Positions 1 through 10,012 of a DNA stretch of 64,000 nt are shown here, in pieces. The translations under genes and the position numbers were made by a program. The notes beneath the pieces were generated by a model. The model did no database searches, was not told the origin of the DNA, and was given only the letters and a program-made list of their open reading frames with translations. Each line of letters opens with the position of its first letter. Position 1 is the stretch's first letter. This stretch comes from Daphnia carinata (taxonomy: Eukaryota > Arthropoda > Branchiopoda > Diplostraca > Daphniidae), in NCBI RefSeq assembly GCF_022539665.2, contig NC_081340.1, forward strand, positions 1,240,001-1,304,000. Direction: 5' to 3'.

Positions 1-60
1 ACAGTGAATTGGTGGATGGGGATTTGGAAAAGTAAACTGCGGGGTGCGGATATTGTAGGA
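1..60 (+). mobile_element. Fragment resembling the 5' part of the Helitron at 17962
   Basis: The first ~50 bases align with few gaps to 18104-18155, which lies about 145 bases inside the left end of the Helitron starting at 17962. Shared words include TGAATTGGTGG, ATTTGGA and TAAACTGCGGG. I infer that the window opens inside the left end of a related Helitron, possibly the autonomous one whose right end is at 17961. The match is short and its assignment is uncertain. Confidence 0.35.
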
Positions 61-120
61 AAATTGGTTTGTGTGATTTCCCAGCTACGCGTGTTGCCGA
101 AACTTAAAATATTACCCGCC

Positions 121-940
121 TACATATGAACCTTATTGTAGTGTGATATAATGTGAATAATAAATATATGAATTTTAATTTTGATTACTGGTTTATTGTT
201 TATGGTGGTTATTACATTAAATTTTTGTGTTATTACAAATTATTATTTATTTTGAGCCATTTCCTTCTTGGCTTTTGCAAGGGCTTTTCTTGCGTCGACC
301 ATCAAGTTGTGCGCAGTTAGATGATTTCTCTCCGCCCTATAAAGATAAAGACATTAATTGTAAATTAAAACAACTGAACTGCAGAAATGTAAGTATCCAT
401 TTAGTTAAAGCAACAATTGTTATGCCATGGAAACGGTTAGTTCAAATTTCTCAAAGTGCAAACTTTTGTAAAATTTTTAACAGGTTTCATTCATGTTATT
501 GATAAAAGTAAAATAGAAAGGAAATTTTTTTAAAATTTTCTCCATCTGCCTTACATCAATACTGAATGGCAAACTGTAAAAAATTTTAGGAAAGACTGCG
601 CTTTCAAAAATTTTGTCTACACGATACCATTTCTAATATACATAATAATATATGGATATATAATATGGAATACAATACTTACAAATTAACTGCAACTTTG
701 GCTAGAAAAGCATTCTTCTTTAGTGCATTGAATTTTTGTTGTAGTTCTTGCAGTTTTTTTTTTTTTTTCCATTTTTTTTCTTTTTTGTTCTTCTCTATTG
801 TTTCCTCTTCTGTTACAATTATATGTTGAGACATGGAGAGCTCAACGTCCTCTTCTATTACCATAATAATTTCTAATTCTAAAACGTTAAAATTATTAAT
901 AAGTTAATTAACGTTAATTTTTAAGAAATAAGTAGGCTTA
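121..940. other. AT-rich stretch without a recognisable gene
   Basis: Only short frames that are low in complexity or resemble nothing I know are present, including a T-rich run at 746-785 that reads as a Lys-rich peptide on the minus strand. I see no splice-linked exons, RNA gene or terminal repeats here. Confidence 0.5.
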
Positions 941-960
941 CCGCTGGTCATAGGATTGGC

Positions 961-1833
961 GGTGAAATAGGACTGAAACGAAATAGGACTGGAGAAATAG
1001 GACTGAAAATTTCCAGTCCTATTTCTACCGGAGAAATAGGACTGGGAGAAACAGGACTGACTTTTAAAATCTTTTAGGACATTCCTATTTCTCCTCGGCA
1101 TCAGTCCTATTTTTCCTTAGAAATAGTCCTATTTCATGTACCTTGTTCCAAGAGGAACGATGAGCCTCCAATCTGGTGGGCATTGTATTGCGTAAGAGCG
1201 CCGGCTTATATCCATTTCTCTTTTTAAAAAACCGATGGCGTTTACTCATTATTTAAATGGTTCACAAATTTTTTATCTCTTATCCTATTTTAATTTGAAT
1301 TGCTGGGGAACGTGAATTATTTTGAATCAAATAGAGTTCATTTAATAAAATACTATTTAGAGCAAAATCAGAATATGTAAGAGCTGTATATAACGATAGA
1401 TGTATGAAATAGTAGAACATTAGTTCAATTGGAAAAGTTGGTTATGACCACATAAAGTGCAATATGAGTAATAAATATTTCTGTAGTATGTCTAATAGTA
1501 TTTTGTTAAATGAACTCTATTAAATACAATATAGTTCATGTTCTCCTGTAATTTAAATTAAAATAGGATAAGAAACAAAAGTTTTGTGAACCATTTATCT
1601 GATGAGTTAACACCATCGGTTTTTTAAAAAAGGAAATGGATATAATGCGGCGCTCTTGCGCATGGAGGCTCATCGTTCCCCTTGGAACAAGGTAAATGAA
1701 ATAAGACTGTTTCTCACGAGAAATAGGACTGATGCCGAGGAGAAATGGGACTGTCCTAGATGTTTTTAAAAGTCAGTCCTATTTCTCCCAGTCCTATTTC
1801 TCCAGTCCTATTTCGTTTCAGTCCTATTTCACC
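961..1833. mobile_element. Foldback element with ~350-400-bp inverted arms
   Basis: The left arm (about 961-1361) is the reverse complement of the right arm (about 1490-1833) over almost its whole length, around a loop of ~130 bases. The outer ends read GGTGAAATAGGACTGAAACG on the left strand and the same on the reverse strand of the right end. The outer part of each arm is built of direct repeats of a ~14-15-base word, GGAGAAATAGGACTG, with more copies on the left. Inner parts carry single-copy blocks such as AACGATGAGCCTCCA. There is no transposase frame. Long arms with internal direct repeats are the classic foldback layout. Exact ends and target duplication are not clear. Confidence 0.75.
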
Positions 1834-2183
1834 GGCTACCGGCCATAGTAGACGATTTTAAGTTTTTAATGGGCTACTGCTATTCTTTACCTTAGAAACT
1901 TTCACCTAGATGGCGTAATGGAATGAATGTTGCGCAATAGTAACGGTTTTTTTTTGAACTTTCTTTTGTATTCCCACTGACTTTGCTTTGTATGCTCATT
2001 CAAACTGGCTTTGCCTTTGGAAATATTATTTCATTGATTCCAATTTTCAATTTAAACGTGAAAGTTTCAACAATCAACTACAGCAAGTTTCCTCTGTTCC
2101 CCGTACAATTATAAGACGGTAATAATTAATTTAAGGTAGCACAAATAGATACTGAAATTGCCCTGACCGTTCCTGTTTTTAAA
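1834..2183. other. No gene seen
   Basis: Ordinary AT-rich sequence between the foldback element and the BEL/Pao target duplication. I see no open frame of note or repeat, apart from a TTTTTTTT run near 1950. Confidence 0.5.
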
Positions 2184-2188
2184 GTCCA

Positions 2189-2529
2189 TGTTACAGACTC
2201 TCGTGCAAGAGCTGTAACAGAGACAGATGATGGATGTTAGATGAAGGTGAATAAAGATGACGATGATGTTTTAACAAAGGAAAAGGGCTTTATTTCTGAA
2301 CTAGAAAACGCTTGATTAGAGAGTACAACAAAGGAAAGAGAACAAAACGGATTCGGGACTTTGAAACAAACTAGACAAAAAAAAGGAGCGAGACAAAAGA
2401 ACGAGACGACTTGTCTGGGTGGTTACAAAAACGATACTACCCTTTCCCGTAGAAAGGGTTAAAAAAGAAAACAAAAAAGGCACACAATACATGTGTAGGC
2501 CCGTGCCGCTGGCAGCACCGTAGGTGACA
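2189..2529 (-). repeat. 3' LTR of BEL/Pao element 1
   Basis: A 341-bp direct repeat of 10013-10368. It runs TGTTACAG...GGTGACA on the plus strand, so it has TG...CA ends in either orientation. It lacks the 15-bp insertion present in the other LTR near 10330-10345 but is otherwise nearly identical. Confidence 0.92.
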
Positions 2530-2602
2530 GCGGGACCCACCGTTCTAACAGGTGCAAAGAATAGACATAAATACCGACTTCCCACGTACAAACAAGGCAT
2601 TT

Positions 2603-3280
2603 CTAATGGCTGGGAAGATCTTTATACGTCTTCTTCGTGCCGCAGAGGATTTGATGATGGTCGCTGGTGTGACATAGTCCGCACTGACGAGGGTGTGAGC
2701 AATCCAGGAGTCTCGTGTGCCCAGCCACGGACGTCGGCACGAAGCAGCCGAAGCACCGACGTTGTTGGAATAAGATTTCCAGCCGATCTTGGTTGGTGAG
2801 GAGCATGAACTCCTCACACTCAGCAATCTTTTTCTTGCATGGCGTCAGCCCCGAGACGTGCGATTTTAAAAAGCACCAGATGTTGGGAGTTTTCGACGGG
2901 ACGATTTACGTAGGACGTTCTGGAATGGTGGCCGGCATGGTTACCGAAGCCTCGGTCGCCTTTTCCCGATCCTTACGCAGGAGGGACCCGACGTACTTGC
3001 TCAGCAGGGTCTCTCTTTCCGTCTTGAAGTGCACGTGGACGTCGACGAGGTTTTGCTGCATCTGGCTGAGCTCTTTGTCGATGCGAAGAATCGCACTTTG
3101 GTACGCATAAACCTTTTTCACGAGTTCCCTTTTTCCCTTTTCCAAGTCTTCCATTGCCTCGTTGATGTTGGACACACATTCTTGCTCACGTTCCCTACTC
3201 ACTTTTAGTTTGTCTTTCACGGATGCGGCTGATGGAGGTGGATGTTCTGCCATGTCAAACGTTTGACGTAGGGTTCGCAC
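2603..3280 (-). pseudogene. Third ORF of BEL/Pao element 1: coiled coil plus gag-like zinc-knuckle region, one internal stop
   Basis: One reading frame from 3280 (or the Met at 3253) to 2603, broken by a single TAA at 2906-2908. The first ~115 residues are rich in Glu/Lys/Arg/Gln with heptad spacing and look like a coiled coil. After the stop the same frame encodes a Cys/His-rich region: C..F..LT...R, then RCFGC, a Cys, CGLC and HH..LC. This spacing matches the zinc region of the element's own pol frame (residues ~193-265), which reads C..F.SLT...R, RCLLC, and HH.LLHG. I infer a second, diverged gag-like nucleic-acid-binding module lying between pol and the 3' LTR. It has no membrane segment, so it is not envelope-like. 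A wrong alternative would be chance similarity in a Cys-rich frame. Confidence 0.6.
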
Positions 3281-3591
3281 GCGTTGTACTTAAATGAAGT
3301 TGGGTCGACTGAATGCCGTCTGCTAACGTAATAGGTTAAAAAGTTTCCAATTTTTCAGTGTTACTAAACAGCAAGCGAACTGACTTTCGCCCTTTGCCCT
3401 ATATTTGAACTTGAATATAGGTGGCGTTGAGGGCAAAGGTACTTGTTGACTCTTCCACCAGAGTTTAAGTTGCGATTTTCCTACGTTGCTTACATTTGTG
3501 TTTTTACATTACGATTTACTTTTACAAGGGGAGCTACTAATTGTAGCTCCATTACAATCAGTATTTACACTTTACAATACTGGAATTGAAT
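3281..3591. other. Non-coding spacer between pol and the third ORF
   Basis: No open frame. It contains an imperfect hairpin around 3391-3441, with arms CTTTGCCCTATATT and AATATAGG...AGGGCAAAG on either side of TGAACTTG. On the minus strand this would be a structured RNA element just downstream of pol; its function is unknown. Confidence 0.4.
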
Positions 3592-6500
3592 TTACGCTGT
3601 TGAAGGTTCCATTTTTTCTTCTTTTGCGTAAATTTGTTGTTTTTTGACTGGTACCATGATACATAATTTGGCCACCGGCCGAATACATGGTTTCGGATGA
3701 TTGGTAAGTTTTACTTTTACCACTCGAACAACATTATCCGTTGCACTGGGGATAACTTCCAACACTTTACCCATCGGCCACTGCCCACGCAAAGTATTTG
3801 GTTCGATTACAAGCACGAGATCGCCCACGGTGACGTTAGGCCTATTTTCTTGCCACTTTCTTCTCTCGGTTAAGTGGGGAACGTATTCACGTAGCCATCT
3901 GTTCCAAAAGTGCTGAAGGATGGCTTGACTTTGCTGGAACTGCTTGTTGGTTACGTTCAGGTCTTCCACGTCGGCCAATTGCAGGGGCACGTATGGCCGA
4001 GCTCCACCGTGTAGAAAGTGGTTTGGCGTTAACGGATCCGGGTCTTCTGGGTCCATACTAAGATGAGTTAACGGACGGGCATTTAATAAAGCTGCCACTT
4101 CAGCAATTACAGTTCGTAGCACTTGATCCGTGACTAGGCAATTTCCGATGCTTGTCTTCATTGCCCGTTTGCAGGATTGTACAATCCTTTCCCAAACACC
4201 ACCAAAGTGAGGCCCATGGGGTGGAGAGAAATGCCACTCAATCTGTTGACAAGCCATTAACGTCTGAAGTTCTTCGTCCTTGGCAACAAGTTCTTCTAGG
4301 GCTTGTCGTAACTCTTGCTCGGCAGCGACAAAGTTTGTCCCATTGTCGCTGTAAACGACTTTGGGTTTTCCCCGTAGGCTAACGAAACGGGAGAAGCAGA
4401 GTAAAAACTCCTCCATACTGAGCCCGTTGGCCATTTCCAGGTGAACTGCTCGTGTGGTAAAGCACGTGAATAGGCTGATCCAACGTTTTTCGTGTCTTCT
4501 TCCCCGACCACCAACTCTTACGGTCAAGGGTCCGAAATAATCGATCCCTGTGTACGTAAACGCCACCAGATGTGGTGTCAAACGATGGACTGGTAATGAA
4601 GCCATTAAAGGAGGACTAGGTTTTGCCGACGTGCGCTTGCAGGGCCAGCAGTTGTTGAGGACATATTTTACTACTTTACGTCCAGAGAGTATCCAGTAGC
4701 GAGAGCGGAGGTTCGTCAACAATCTCTCCGTCTTGACGTGAATGTTTCTAACGTGATAATCCCAAATTATCCTTTTCGTTAGGAGTTGAGATGCTGGCAG
4801 AAGAATGGGGTGCTGGGCTGCATAGTCGATCGGCGCGTGAAGTATACGTCCGCCAATTCGCATCTGTCCAGCCTCATCCAAGAAAGGCTGGAAGGTGCGA
4901 AGTTTTGATCTGAGTGGTAATTCCAGATTCTTGCGAAGGGCGTATACTTCCTCAGCAAAGGCCAATTCTTGCGCTCGTACGATGCATTTTGTCAGCGATG
5001 TTACCATTTCTTCTACTGTCAGTTCTCCGACAATGGGTTTTACATCACGAAGTTTTGCTCTGGCGTTGTTGGTAAATCTTCTACTCCAGGCTAGCACCCG
5101 TTGAATCTTCACCAGGCTGGAAAAACGTGCTACGACTCGGTCGATGACATGGTTCTCATCTTCCGTTTTGACTACCAAGACGCGAATCACGTTTACGTCT
5201 CGTTCCTCAGGCTCCGTAATCTCTTCCCAAGTGTACCACTCTGAAGGGTCTAGGTTCAGGAACGCAGGTCCTTGGTGGAAATAGGCCAATTCGTCGACGT
5301 CTCTTGGGTCGATACCCCTGCTACAAAGGTCTGCAGGGTTTAAATCTCCGGCAACATGACGCCATTGTCGACGAGCCGTGTTTCGGAGTATCTTTCCGAT
5401 GCGGTTGTTGACGAAGACTTCAAATCGGCACGTCTTCGAGTGGATCCACCGCAGCACTGTTTGCGAGTCTGTGTGGAAGGTTACTTGCCTCAAATCAATT
5501 TCTAGTTCACGACAAATCGTGAGAGCAATGTTGAGGCCTTCTACTGCCGCCTGTAACTCCAGGCGTGGAATCGTGAGACCTTTTACCGGAGTGACGTGCG
5601 TTTTTGACATGACGAATGACACGGTGACGGAGTGGTCTTCAAATACAGTGCGGAAGTAGGCTACTGCTCCGAATCCTTTGGAGCTTGCATCCGTGAAGAC
5701 GTGGAGGTGCTGTTGAGTCCAACGTCCTCGTTTGAAACGGAAGCATCTCGGTACTGAGATCGACTCCAAACTTTCCAGATGATCGTACCAGCAATAGAAA
5801 CGTTGACTCAATGTTTCCGGTATGATGTCATCCCAACCGATCCGTTCTTCGTTGGTCCAGATGTCTTGGAGTAAAGACTTCATAACGAAGATAACTGGTG
5901 CAACCAGCCCCAACGGGTCGTAGACGCTAGAGATGATGCTTAGGAAGGCTCGCTTCGTGAGTGTCACGTTGTGTGGCGGCTTCCGAATCTTGAAAATCAG
6001 CACATCTCGTTCGCTGTCCCACATTACTCCCAGCGTTCTTTCGACGGGGAGTTTCTCCAAATCCAGATCCAGAGTTGGTGACGCGAGGCCAAATTCTCGT
6101 AGCGCAGCTATCACCATTCGCGATGACGACGTCCATTTTGTCAGATTGAAACCGCCTAACTGGAGAAGGGACTTCATTTGGCGGGACCGTTTGATGACCT
6201 CGTCTTCGGAGTCGAATGAGTCGAGATAATTGTCTACGTAGAAATTACGTCGAACGCTATCGGCTACGTCTGGAAACTGGCTGCGGTAGTCGTCGGCTGT
6301 CCTGTTGAGGGCAAAGATGCAGCTCGTTGGGGATGAGATAGCTCCGAATACGTGTACCGTCATCTGGTACGTTAACGGAGCTGAATTACTGCCAGGCGTC
6401 CGGTAGAGAAATCGGAAGGCTGCCTGGTCTGCTTCCGGGACTTTCACTTGGTGAAACATTTTCTCAATGTCCGCTCCGACTGGTACAAGGTTACGGCGGA

Positions 6501-8460
6501 AGCGGATGAGCACACCAAGCAGACTAACGAGTAGGTTAGGGCCTCGAAGCAGGTTTTGGTTTACCGATGTGCCACCAAACTCAGCAGCTCCATCGAATAC
6601 GACACGGACTTTGGTCGATGAGCTGGAAGGGCTCACGACCCCGTGGTGTGGCAGGTACCACGTCTTGTTTGTCTCCGTCTGGGCTTCTTGGGTCGTTAGG
6701 AGCCGGGCGTGTTTTAACCCGATGTACTCCTGGACTACTGCATCGTACTTATGAGCAAACTCTTCATCCCGATGAAAACGTTGTTCAAGAGCGTAGAGCC
6801 TCTTCAATGCAGCTGCCCGATTGTTTGGGAGATTTACTTCGTCGGCTTTCCACATTAAGCCAACTTGATACTGGTTGCCAATACGTTTTACTGACGATTC
6901 GAGGATGCGTTTCCCACGTAGGTCATCCTCCGATAGAACAGGTGGTTCTATTTCTACTTCGTTGGCCTCAAGGTGCCAAAACTTCTTCACCAGCTCGTTA
7001 AGGTCTTCGGAACGTTCCTCGAAGGCCAGATGAGCGATGAACGGGCGTCCGTCTTGTGGTGGACCTGTTTGTCCACCCAGACACCAGCCAAACGGCGTCT
7101 TGAAGGCGATGGGCCCAGTCCTTCCAGCCGGCGGCTTGATGGAAGCTACATGATCGTGTGCCTCTGCGACGTCGATTCCTATCAGCACGGTCACGTCCTC
7201 TTCTTGCACGGTTGGGACGTCAATACCACGTAGGTGTTTCCATGATTCCAACTGTCGAGGGTCGATCGGCGAATTCGGCGTCACCTTCAAATTATCGACG
7301 GCGTAAGCGTGTTTGACTTCAAACTGGCTGCTACCATCACGAGACGTTAAGGTGAAGTTTACTACGGAAGCCGTTACGTTAGACGTGGCTCCGTCATACG
7401 AGACGACGTTGATGCGTTTTGATGGCCCAACGAGTCCCAACTTTCTTACTAAATCGCTCCGAATCAGCGTGGTGTCGCTTCCAGTATCAAGGAAACCGAA
7501 AGTGTCGACCCACGTTTTGCCAACTCCAACACGAACCGGTACGATCTTGAAACGTACACGTCGTTTTACTGTTTCCAGATGGGTCAAGGTCCCAAGGAAA
7601 GCTGTCGAAGGTGGCGCTGATGGAGCAGTAGGATCCGCTAACCTCCTTAATGGGATGAATTCGGATCCGTGAAGCAAGGTGTGGTGTCGGTTTCCAGTAC
7701 AATCAGCGATAGTACAACTGACGTCCCTGGGACATTCCTTGCGTTCGTGTGTTCCCGTAAGACATAACAAACATCTTCCGGACTTGAATACCTTCTCAGC
7801 CCTTTTCGTGGGCGTGAGAGACATGAAGACGTTACAGGTTGAGAGATGGTGGCTCCTGCCATTACATACAAAGCATTTCCATCTTTCCGTCTTCTCGGCT
7901 GGCATCTTCCCCGATGTTGATCGGCTCCTTTGGGGCATGGTTGCGGAAGATGTTGATGCCGTTACTTTCGAACCTTCCATCGTCGTTACGTGTCCAATGG
8001 TCGACGTGTGTGGGAAGCTGGGTCTCTTGACGGGCTTCCTTTCGTCGAACTTTACGCCTTTGGATGTCGACGTGGGTAAAGACTCGAATACATTTTTTCC
8101 ATGTTGCTTGCTCATGGATTTTAACGTCACCCAGTCGTCTAAGTCTAGAACATTTAGTTCTACTCCTGTCTTTTTACGTTTCTCGTTCCACTTATCCTTG
8201 AGGTAGGGCGTAAGTTTCGCTTCAAGGGCCATCAACGTTGTACGGCTGTGCAGCTCATGGGCATACTTCGACTTGGAGAGCGTGGCTACTGCACCATGAA
8301 GACGGTTTGCGAAAGTCTTGAGGCTGGCAGCATCTAAGCTCTTCAATGGCGGGACCTGTAGAAGGTCGTCGAGGTACGTCTGATCCATAATTTCCGTGCG
8401 ACCGTACACCGCGTCTAAACGTTCCCACACCACGGAGTAAATCGTTCCACCTGGAGACAT
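3592..8460 (-). CDS. pol: BEL/Pao Pol polyprotein (zinc knuckle, protease, RT, RNase H, integrase)
   Basis: A 1,622-residue frame. The first ~60 residues complete a DUF1759-type gag domain that begins in the upstream gag frame. Domains in order: Cys/His zinc region at ~193-265; aspartic protease with DTGSD at ~324; reverse transcriptase with GADIEKMFHQV at ~640-650 and YVDN (usual YVDD) at ~740; RNase H with FTDAS at ~920; integrase HHCC region ~1235-1275; DDE residues in GIDYFGP (~1306), SDNGTNF (~1370) and GGVWE (~1420); and a C-terminal DUF5641-like region with RRKWQ. The polyprotein would copy the element RNA and integrate the cDNA. The nominal Met lies inside a gag domain, so translation probably needs -1 frameshifting from gag or the break is a mutation. 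Confidence 0.92.
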   Translation of the reverse strand: MSPGGTIYSVVWERLDAVYGRTEIMDQTYLDDLLQVPPLKSLDAASLKTFANRLHGAVATLSKSKYAHELHSRTTLMALEAKLTPYLKDKWNEKRKKTGVELNVLDLDDWVTLKSMSKQHGKNVFESLPTSTSKGVKFDERKPVKRPSFPHTSTIGHVTTMEGSKVTASTSSATMPQRSRSTSGKMPAEKTERWKCFVCNGRSHHLSTCNVFMSLTPTKRAEKVFKSGRCLLCLTGTHERKECPRDVSCTIADCTGNRHHTLLHGSEFIPLRRLADPTAPSAPPSTAFLGTLTHLETVKRRVRFKIVPVRVGVGKTWVDTFGFLDTGSDTTLIRSDLVRKLGLVGPSKRINVVSYDGATSNVTASVVNFTLTSRDGSSQFEVKHAYAVDNLKVTPNSPIDPRQLESWKHLRGIDVPTVQEEDVTVLIGIDVAEAHDHVASIKPPAGRTGPIAFKTPFGWCLGGQTGPPQDGRPFIAHLAFEERSEDLNELVKKFWHLEANEVEIEPPVLSEDDLRGKRILESSVKRIGNQYQVGLMWKADEVNLPNNRAAALKRLYALEQRFHRDEEFAHKYDAVVQEYIGLKHARLLTTQEAQTETNKTWYLPHHGVVSPSSSSTKVRVVFDGAAEFGGTSVNQNLLRGPNLLVSLLGVLIRFRRNLVPVGADIEKMFHQVKVPEADQAAFRFLYRTPGSNSAPLTYQMTVHVFGAISSPTSCIFALNRTADDYRSQFPDVADSVRRNFYVDNYLDSFDSEDEVIKRSRQMKSLLQLGGFNLTKWTSSSRMVIAALREFGLASPTLDLDLEKLPVERTLGVMWDSERDVLIFKIRKPPHNVTLTKRAFLSIISSVYDPLGLVAPVIFVMKSLLQDIWTNEERIGWDDIIPETLSQRFYCWYDHLESLESISVPRCFRFKRGRWTQQHLHVFTDASSKGFGAVAYFRTVFEDHSVTVSFVMSKTHVTPVKGLTIPRLELQAAVEGLNIALTICRELEIDLRQVTFHTDSQTVLRWIHSKTCRFEVFVNNRIGKILRNTARRQWRHVAGDLNPADLCSRGIDPRDVDELAYFHQGPAFLNLDPSEWYTWEEITEPEERDVNVIRVLVVKTEDENHVIDRVVARFSSLVKIQRVLAWSRRFTNNARAKLRDVKPIVGELTVEEMVTSLTKCIVRAQELAFAEEVYALRKNLELPLRSKLRTFQPFLDEAGQMRIGGRILHAPIDYAAQHPILLPASQLLTKRIIWDYHVRNIHVKTERLLTNLRSRYWILSGRKVVKYVLNNCWPCKRTSAKPSPPLMASLPVHRLTPHLVAFTYTGIDYFGPLTVRVGGRGRRHEKRWISLFTCFTTRAVHLEMANGLSMEEFLLCFSRFVSLRGKPKVVYSDNGTNFVAAEQELRQALEELVAKDEELQTLMACQQIEWHFSPPHGPHFGGVWERIVQSCKRAMKTSIGNCLVTDQVLRTVIAEVAALLNARPLTHLSMDPEDPDPLTPNHFLHGGARPYVPLQLADVEDLNVTNKQFQQSQAILQHFWNRWLREYVPHLTERRKWQENRPNVTVGDLVLVIEPNTLRGQWPMGKVLEVIPSATDNVVRVVKVKLTNHPKPCIRPVAKLCIMVPVKKQQIYAKEEKMEPSTA

Positions 8461-9764
8461 TCGCCGATTTCGTTTCGTACCTCTTCGGCTAGCAGTTCCT
8501 CCAACATAAAAAGAATTACCGGAGAATCTTCGTACTCTTCATACAAGGCCTGGAATTTAGCCTTGAATCGCGCGTAGTTCTTCGGATTGCCGTCAAATGG
8601 CTGGATCTTGAAGTTGGGAGGTTGTAGTCGGCTGCAACAGCTGCTGTGAGGACGATTTATTTGACTGTGGGGGTGAGAACGTTCGGAGTGTTCATCTTCG
8701 TCGTGATCCGTAGGGTCGCAACGGGACGTCATCGTGGCCATCGCACCTCGCCGCGGGTCTCGTGGAGATGTATCGGCGGCGACCAATCTTCTGCGATGAC
8801 GTACTGCATCTTCCATCGTTCGGAGGGGTGACAGGGTAGAAATGTCTTGACGAGTTGGTAGGACTGTTGATCGCTCGGAAGGTCGTTGATCTTGAATCGG
8901 TCGTGGTTGAACTTTCATGACGTCTACCTCCGATCGAAGGTCTTCGATTTTGGCGTTTAACTCCACCTTAACTGCATCAATTTTCTGGTCTAACCCGTCC
9001 AACGTGTGGTGTGCTTCTCTGACTAGCGTGTTGTTGGCCGCGATATCTTCGGACGTGACTCTTGAACTATCAATGAGCTTACTAAGTTGTTCGCTCATAC
9101 TCCTTAACGCCTTGTTGAGGGTTTCTGTGATGGAAGTTGTATTTGCTTCCATCTGGGCCCTTGCCGTTTCCAACTTCAATTCCAGCTTTAGCATATGTGC
9201 TTCTTTCTCCAACTCCCCTTGGGTTGCTTGTTGTAGAAGGCTGGCTGGTTTAGAGTTGGTACGCCTTTTTTCAGATAGCGTGGTACTACATGTGATGTCC
9301 GAAGCTACTGTCCCAATCGAGCTGGCGGACTGACTTGAGGAAGTGGCGTAGCGATTTGCGAATTTGATAACTTCAACGTGGTCGGTTTCGAAGTCTACTT
9401 CCCACTTGTCACATGCTTGACGTTGCTGCTCAGTGAGGTCGGATATACTTTCTGTATATTGGTGGTGAATTGATTTTACTTCGTCATAGATACGAATCAA
9501 TTCGTCGCGCCATGCTGCTACTTGCAATTTCTTTAATCTGATGGCTCCCATCTTGTGGTCTTCCACTGCTTTTCTGAGCTGTGACGTTAACTTGGTGTGG
9601 GCCGCCTTTCTCTTCCCACGTTTCTTCTTGAGATCGTTTTCGGGAAGTAAGGGCCGTTCACTCTTCTGCCGTTCAGGTTTCGATACGTCTACCTTCGGGT
9701 TGGGGCCGTGTTCCCAAATGTGGCCAATTTCCATATTTTCGGCTTTGGGGGCGGCTTCACTCAT
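8415..9764 (-). CDS. gag: BEL/Pao Gag, N-terminal portion
   Basis: A 449-residue frame just inside the 5' LTR and primer-binding site. Residues ~30-60 are basic, ~90-290 are predicted coiled coil (many Glu/Lys/Gln heptads), and the tail from ~385 (FKIQPFDGNPKNYARFK) begins the DUF1759 gag domain. That domain continues in the pol frame, one frame back, which overlaps by 46 bases (8415-8460). BEL/Pao elements commonly encode gag and pol as one frame, so the split could be programmed -1 frameshifting or a disabling indel. I see no classical slippery heptamer in the overlap. Confidence 0.85.
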   Translation of the reverse strand: MSEAAPKAENMEIGHIWEHGPNPKVDVSKPERQKSERPLLPENDLKKKRGKRKAAHTKLTSQLRKAVEDHKMGAIRLKKLQVAAWRDELIRIYDEVKSIHHQYTESISDLTEQQRQACDKWEVDFETDHVEVIKFANRYATSSSQSASSIGTVASDITCSTTLSEKRRTNSKPASLLQQATQGELEKEAHMLKLELKLETARAQMEANTTSITETLNKALRSMSEQLSKLIDSSRVTSEDIAANNTLVREAHHTLDGLDQKIDAVKVELNAKIEDLRSEVDVMKVQPRPIQDQRPSERSTVLPTRQDISTLSPLRTMEDAVRHRRRLVAADTSPRDPRRGAMATMTSRCDPTDHDEDEHSERSHPHSQINRPHSSCCSRLQPPNFKIQPFDGNPKNYARFKAKFQALYEEYEDSPVILFMLEELLAEEVRNEIGECLQVERFTPWCGNV

Positions 9765-9991
9765 GACGTAGAAACTTTATTTGAGGCTGATGGAGTCACA
9801 CGTTAACGGATGTCGAGGATTCACGTAGATACACCGATCTTCTTGTCAGATGGCAAACGCGTGGTGGACAGGTGGGTGCCTTCAGGCTGGCGTGGATGTC
9901 TGCCAAAGGTTTACAGGGAGAATACCCGACAATTTTACAATCAAGCGAGGGTTTGTTACTAACGGGAACGGGATTTGCACGTGTTCGTCAA

Positions 9992-10010
9992 ATCCCGGGT
10001 TTCGGCACCA
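9992..10010 (-). promoter_or_regulatory. Primer-binding site, tRNA-Phe type
   Basis: The plus strand reads ATCCCGGGTTTCGGCACCA, which is the 3' end of insect-type tRNA-Phe including CCA. It lies immediately inside the LTR at 10013, so on the minus (coding) strand it is the priming site for first-strand cDNA synthesis. Confidence 0.85.
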
Positions 10011-10012
10011 TT

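Noticed and set aside
679-1101. Short minus-strand frames
   Set aside because: One is a poly-T tract (poly-Lys) and the other is the foldback repeat word translated.
2545-2826. Env-like gene at the 3' end of BEL/Pao element 1
   Set aside because: No signal peptide, membrane segment or glycosylation-rich ectodomain; the Cys/His pattern is gag-like.
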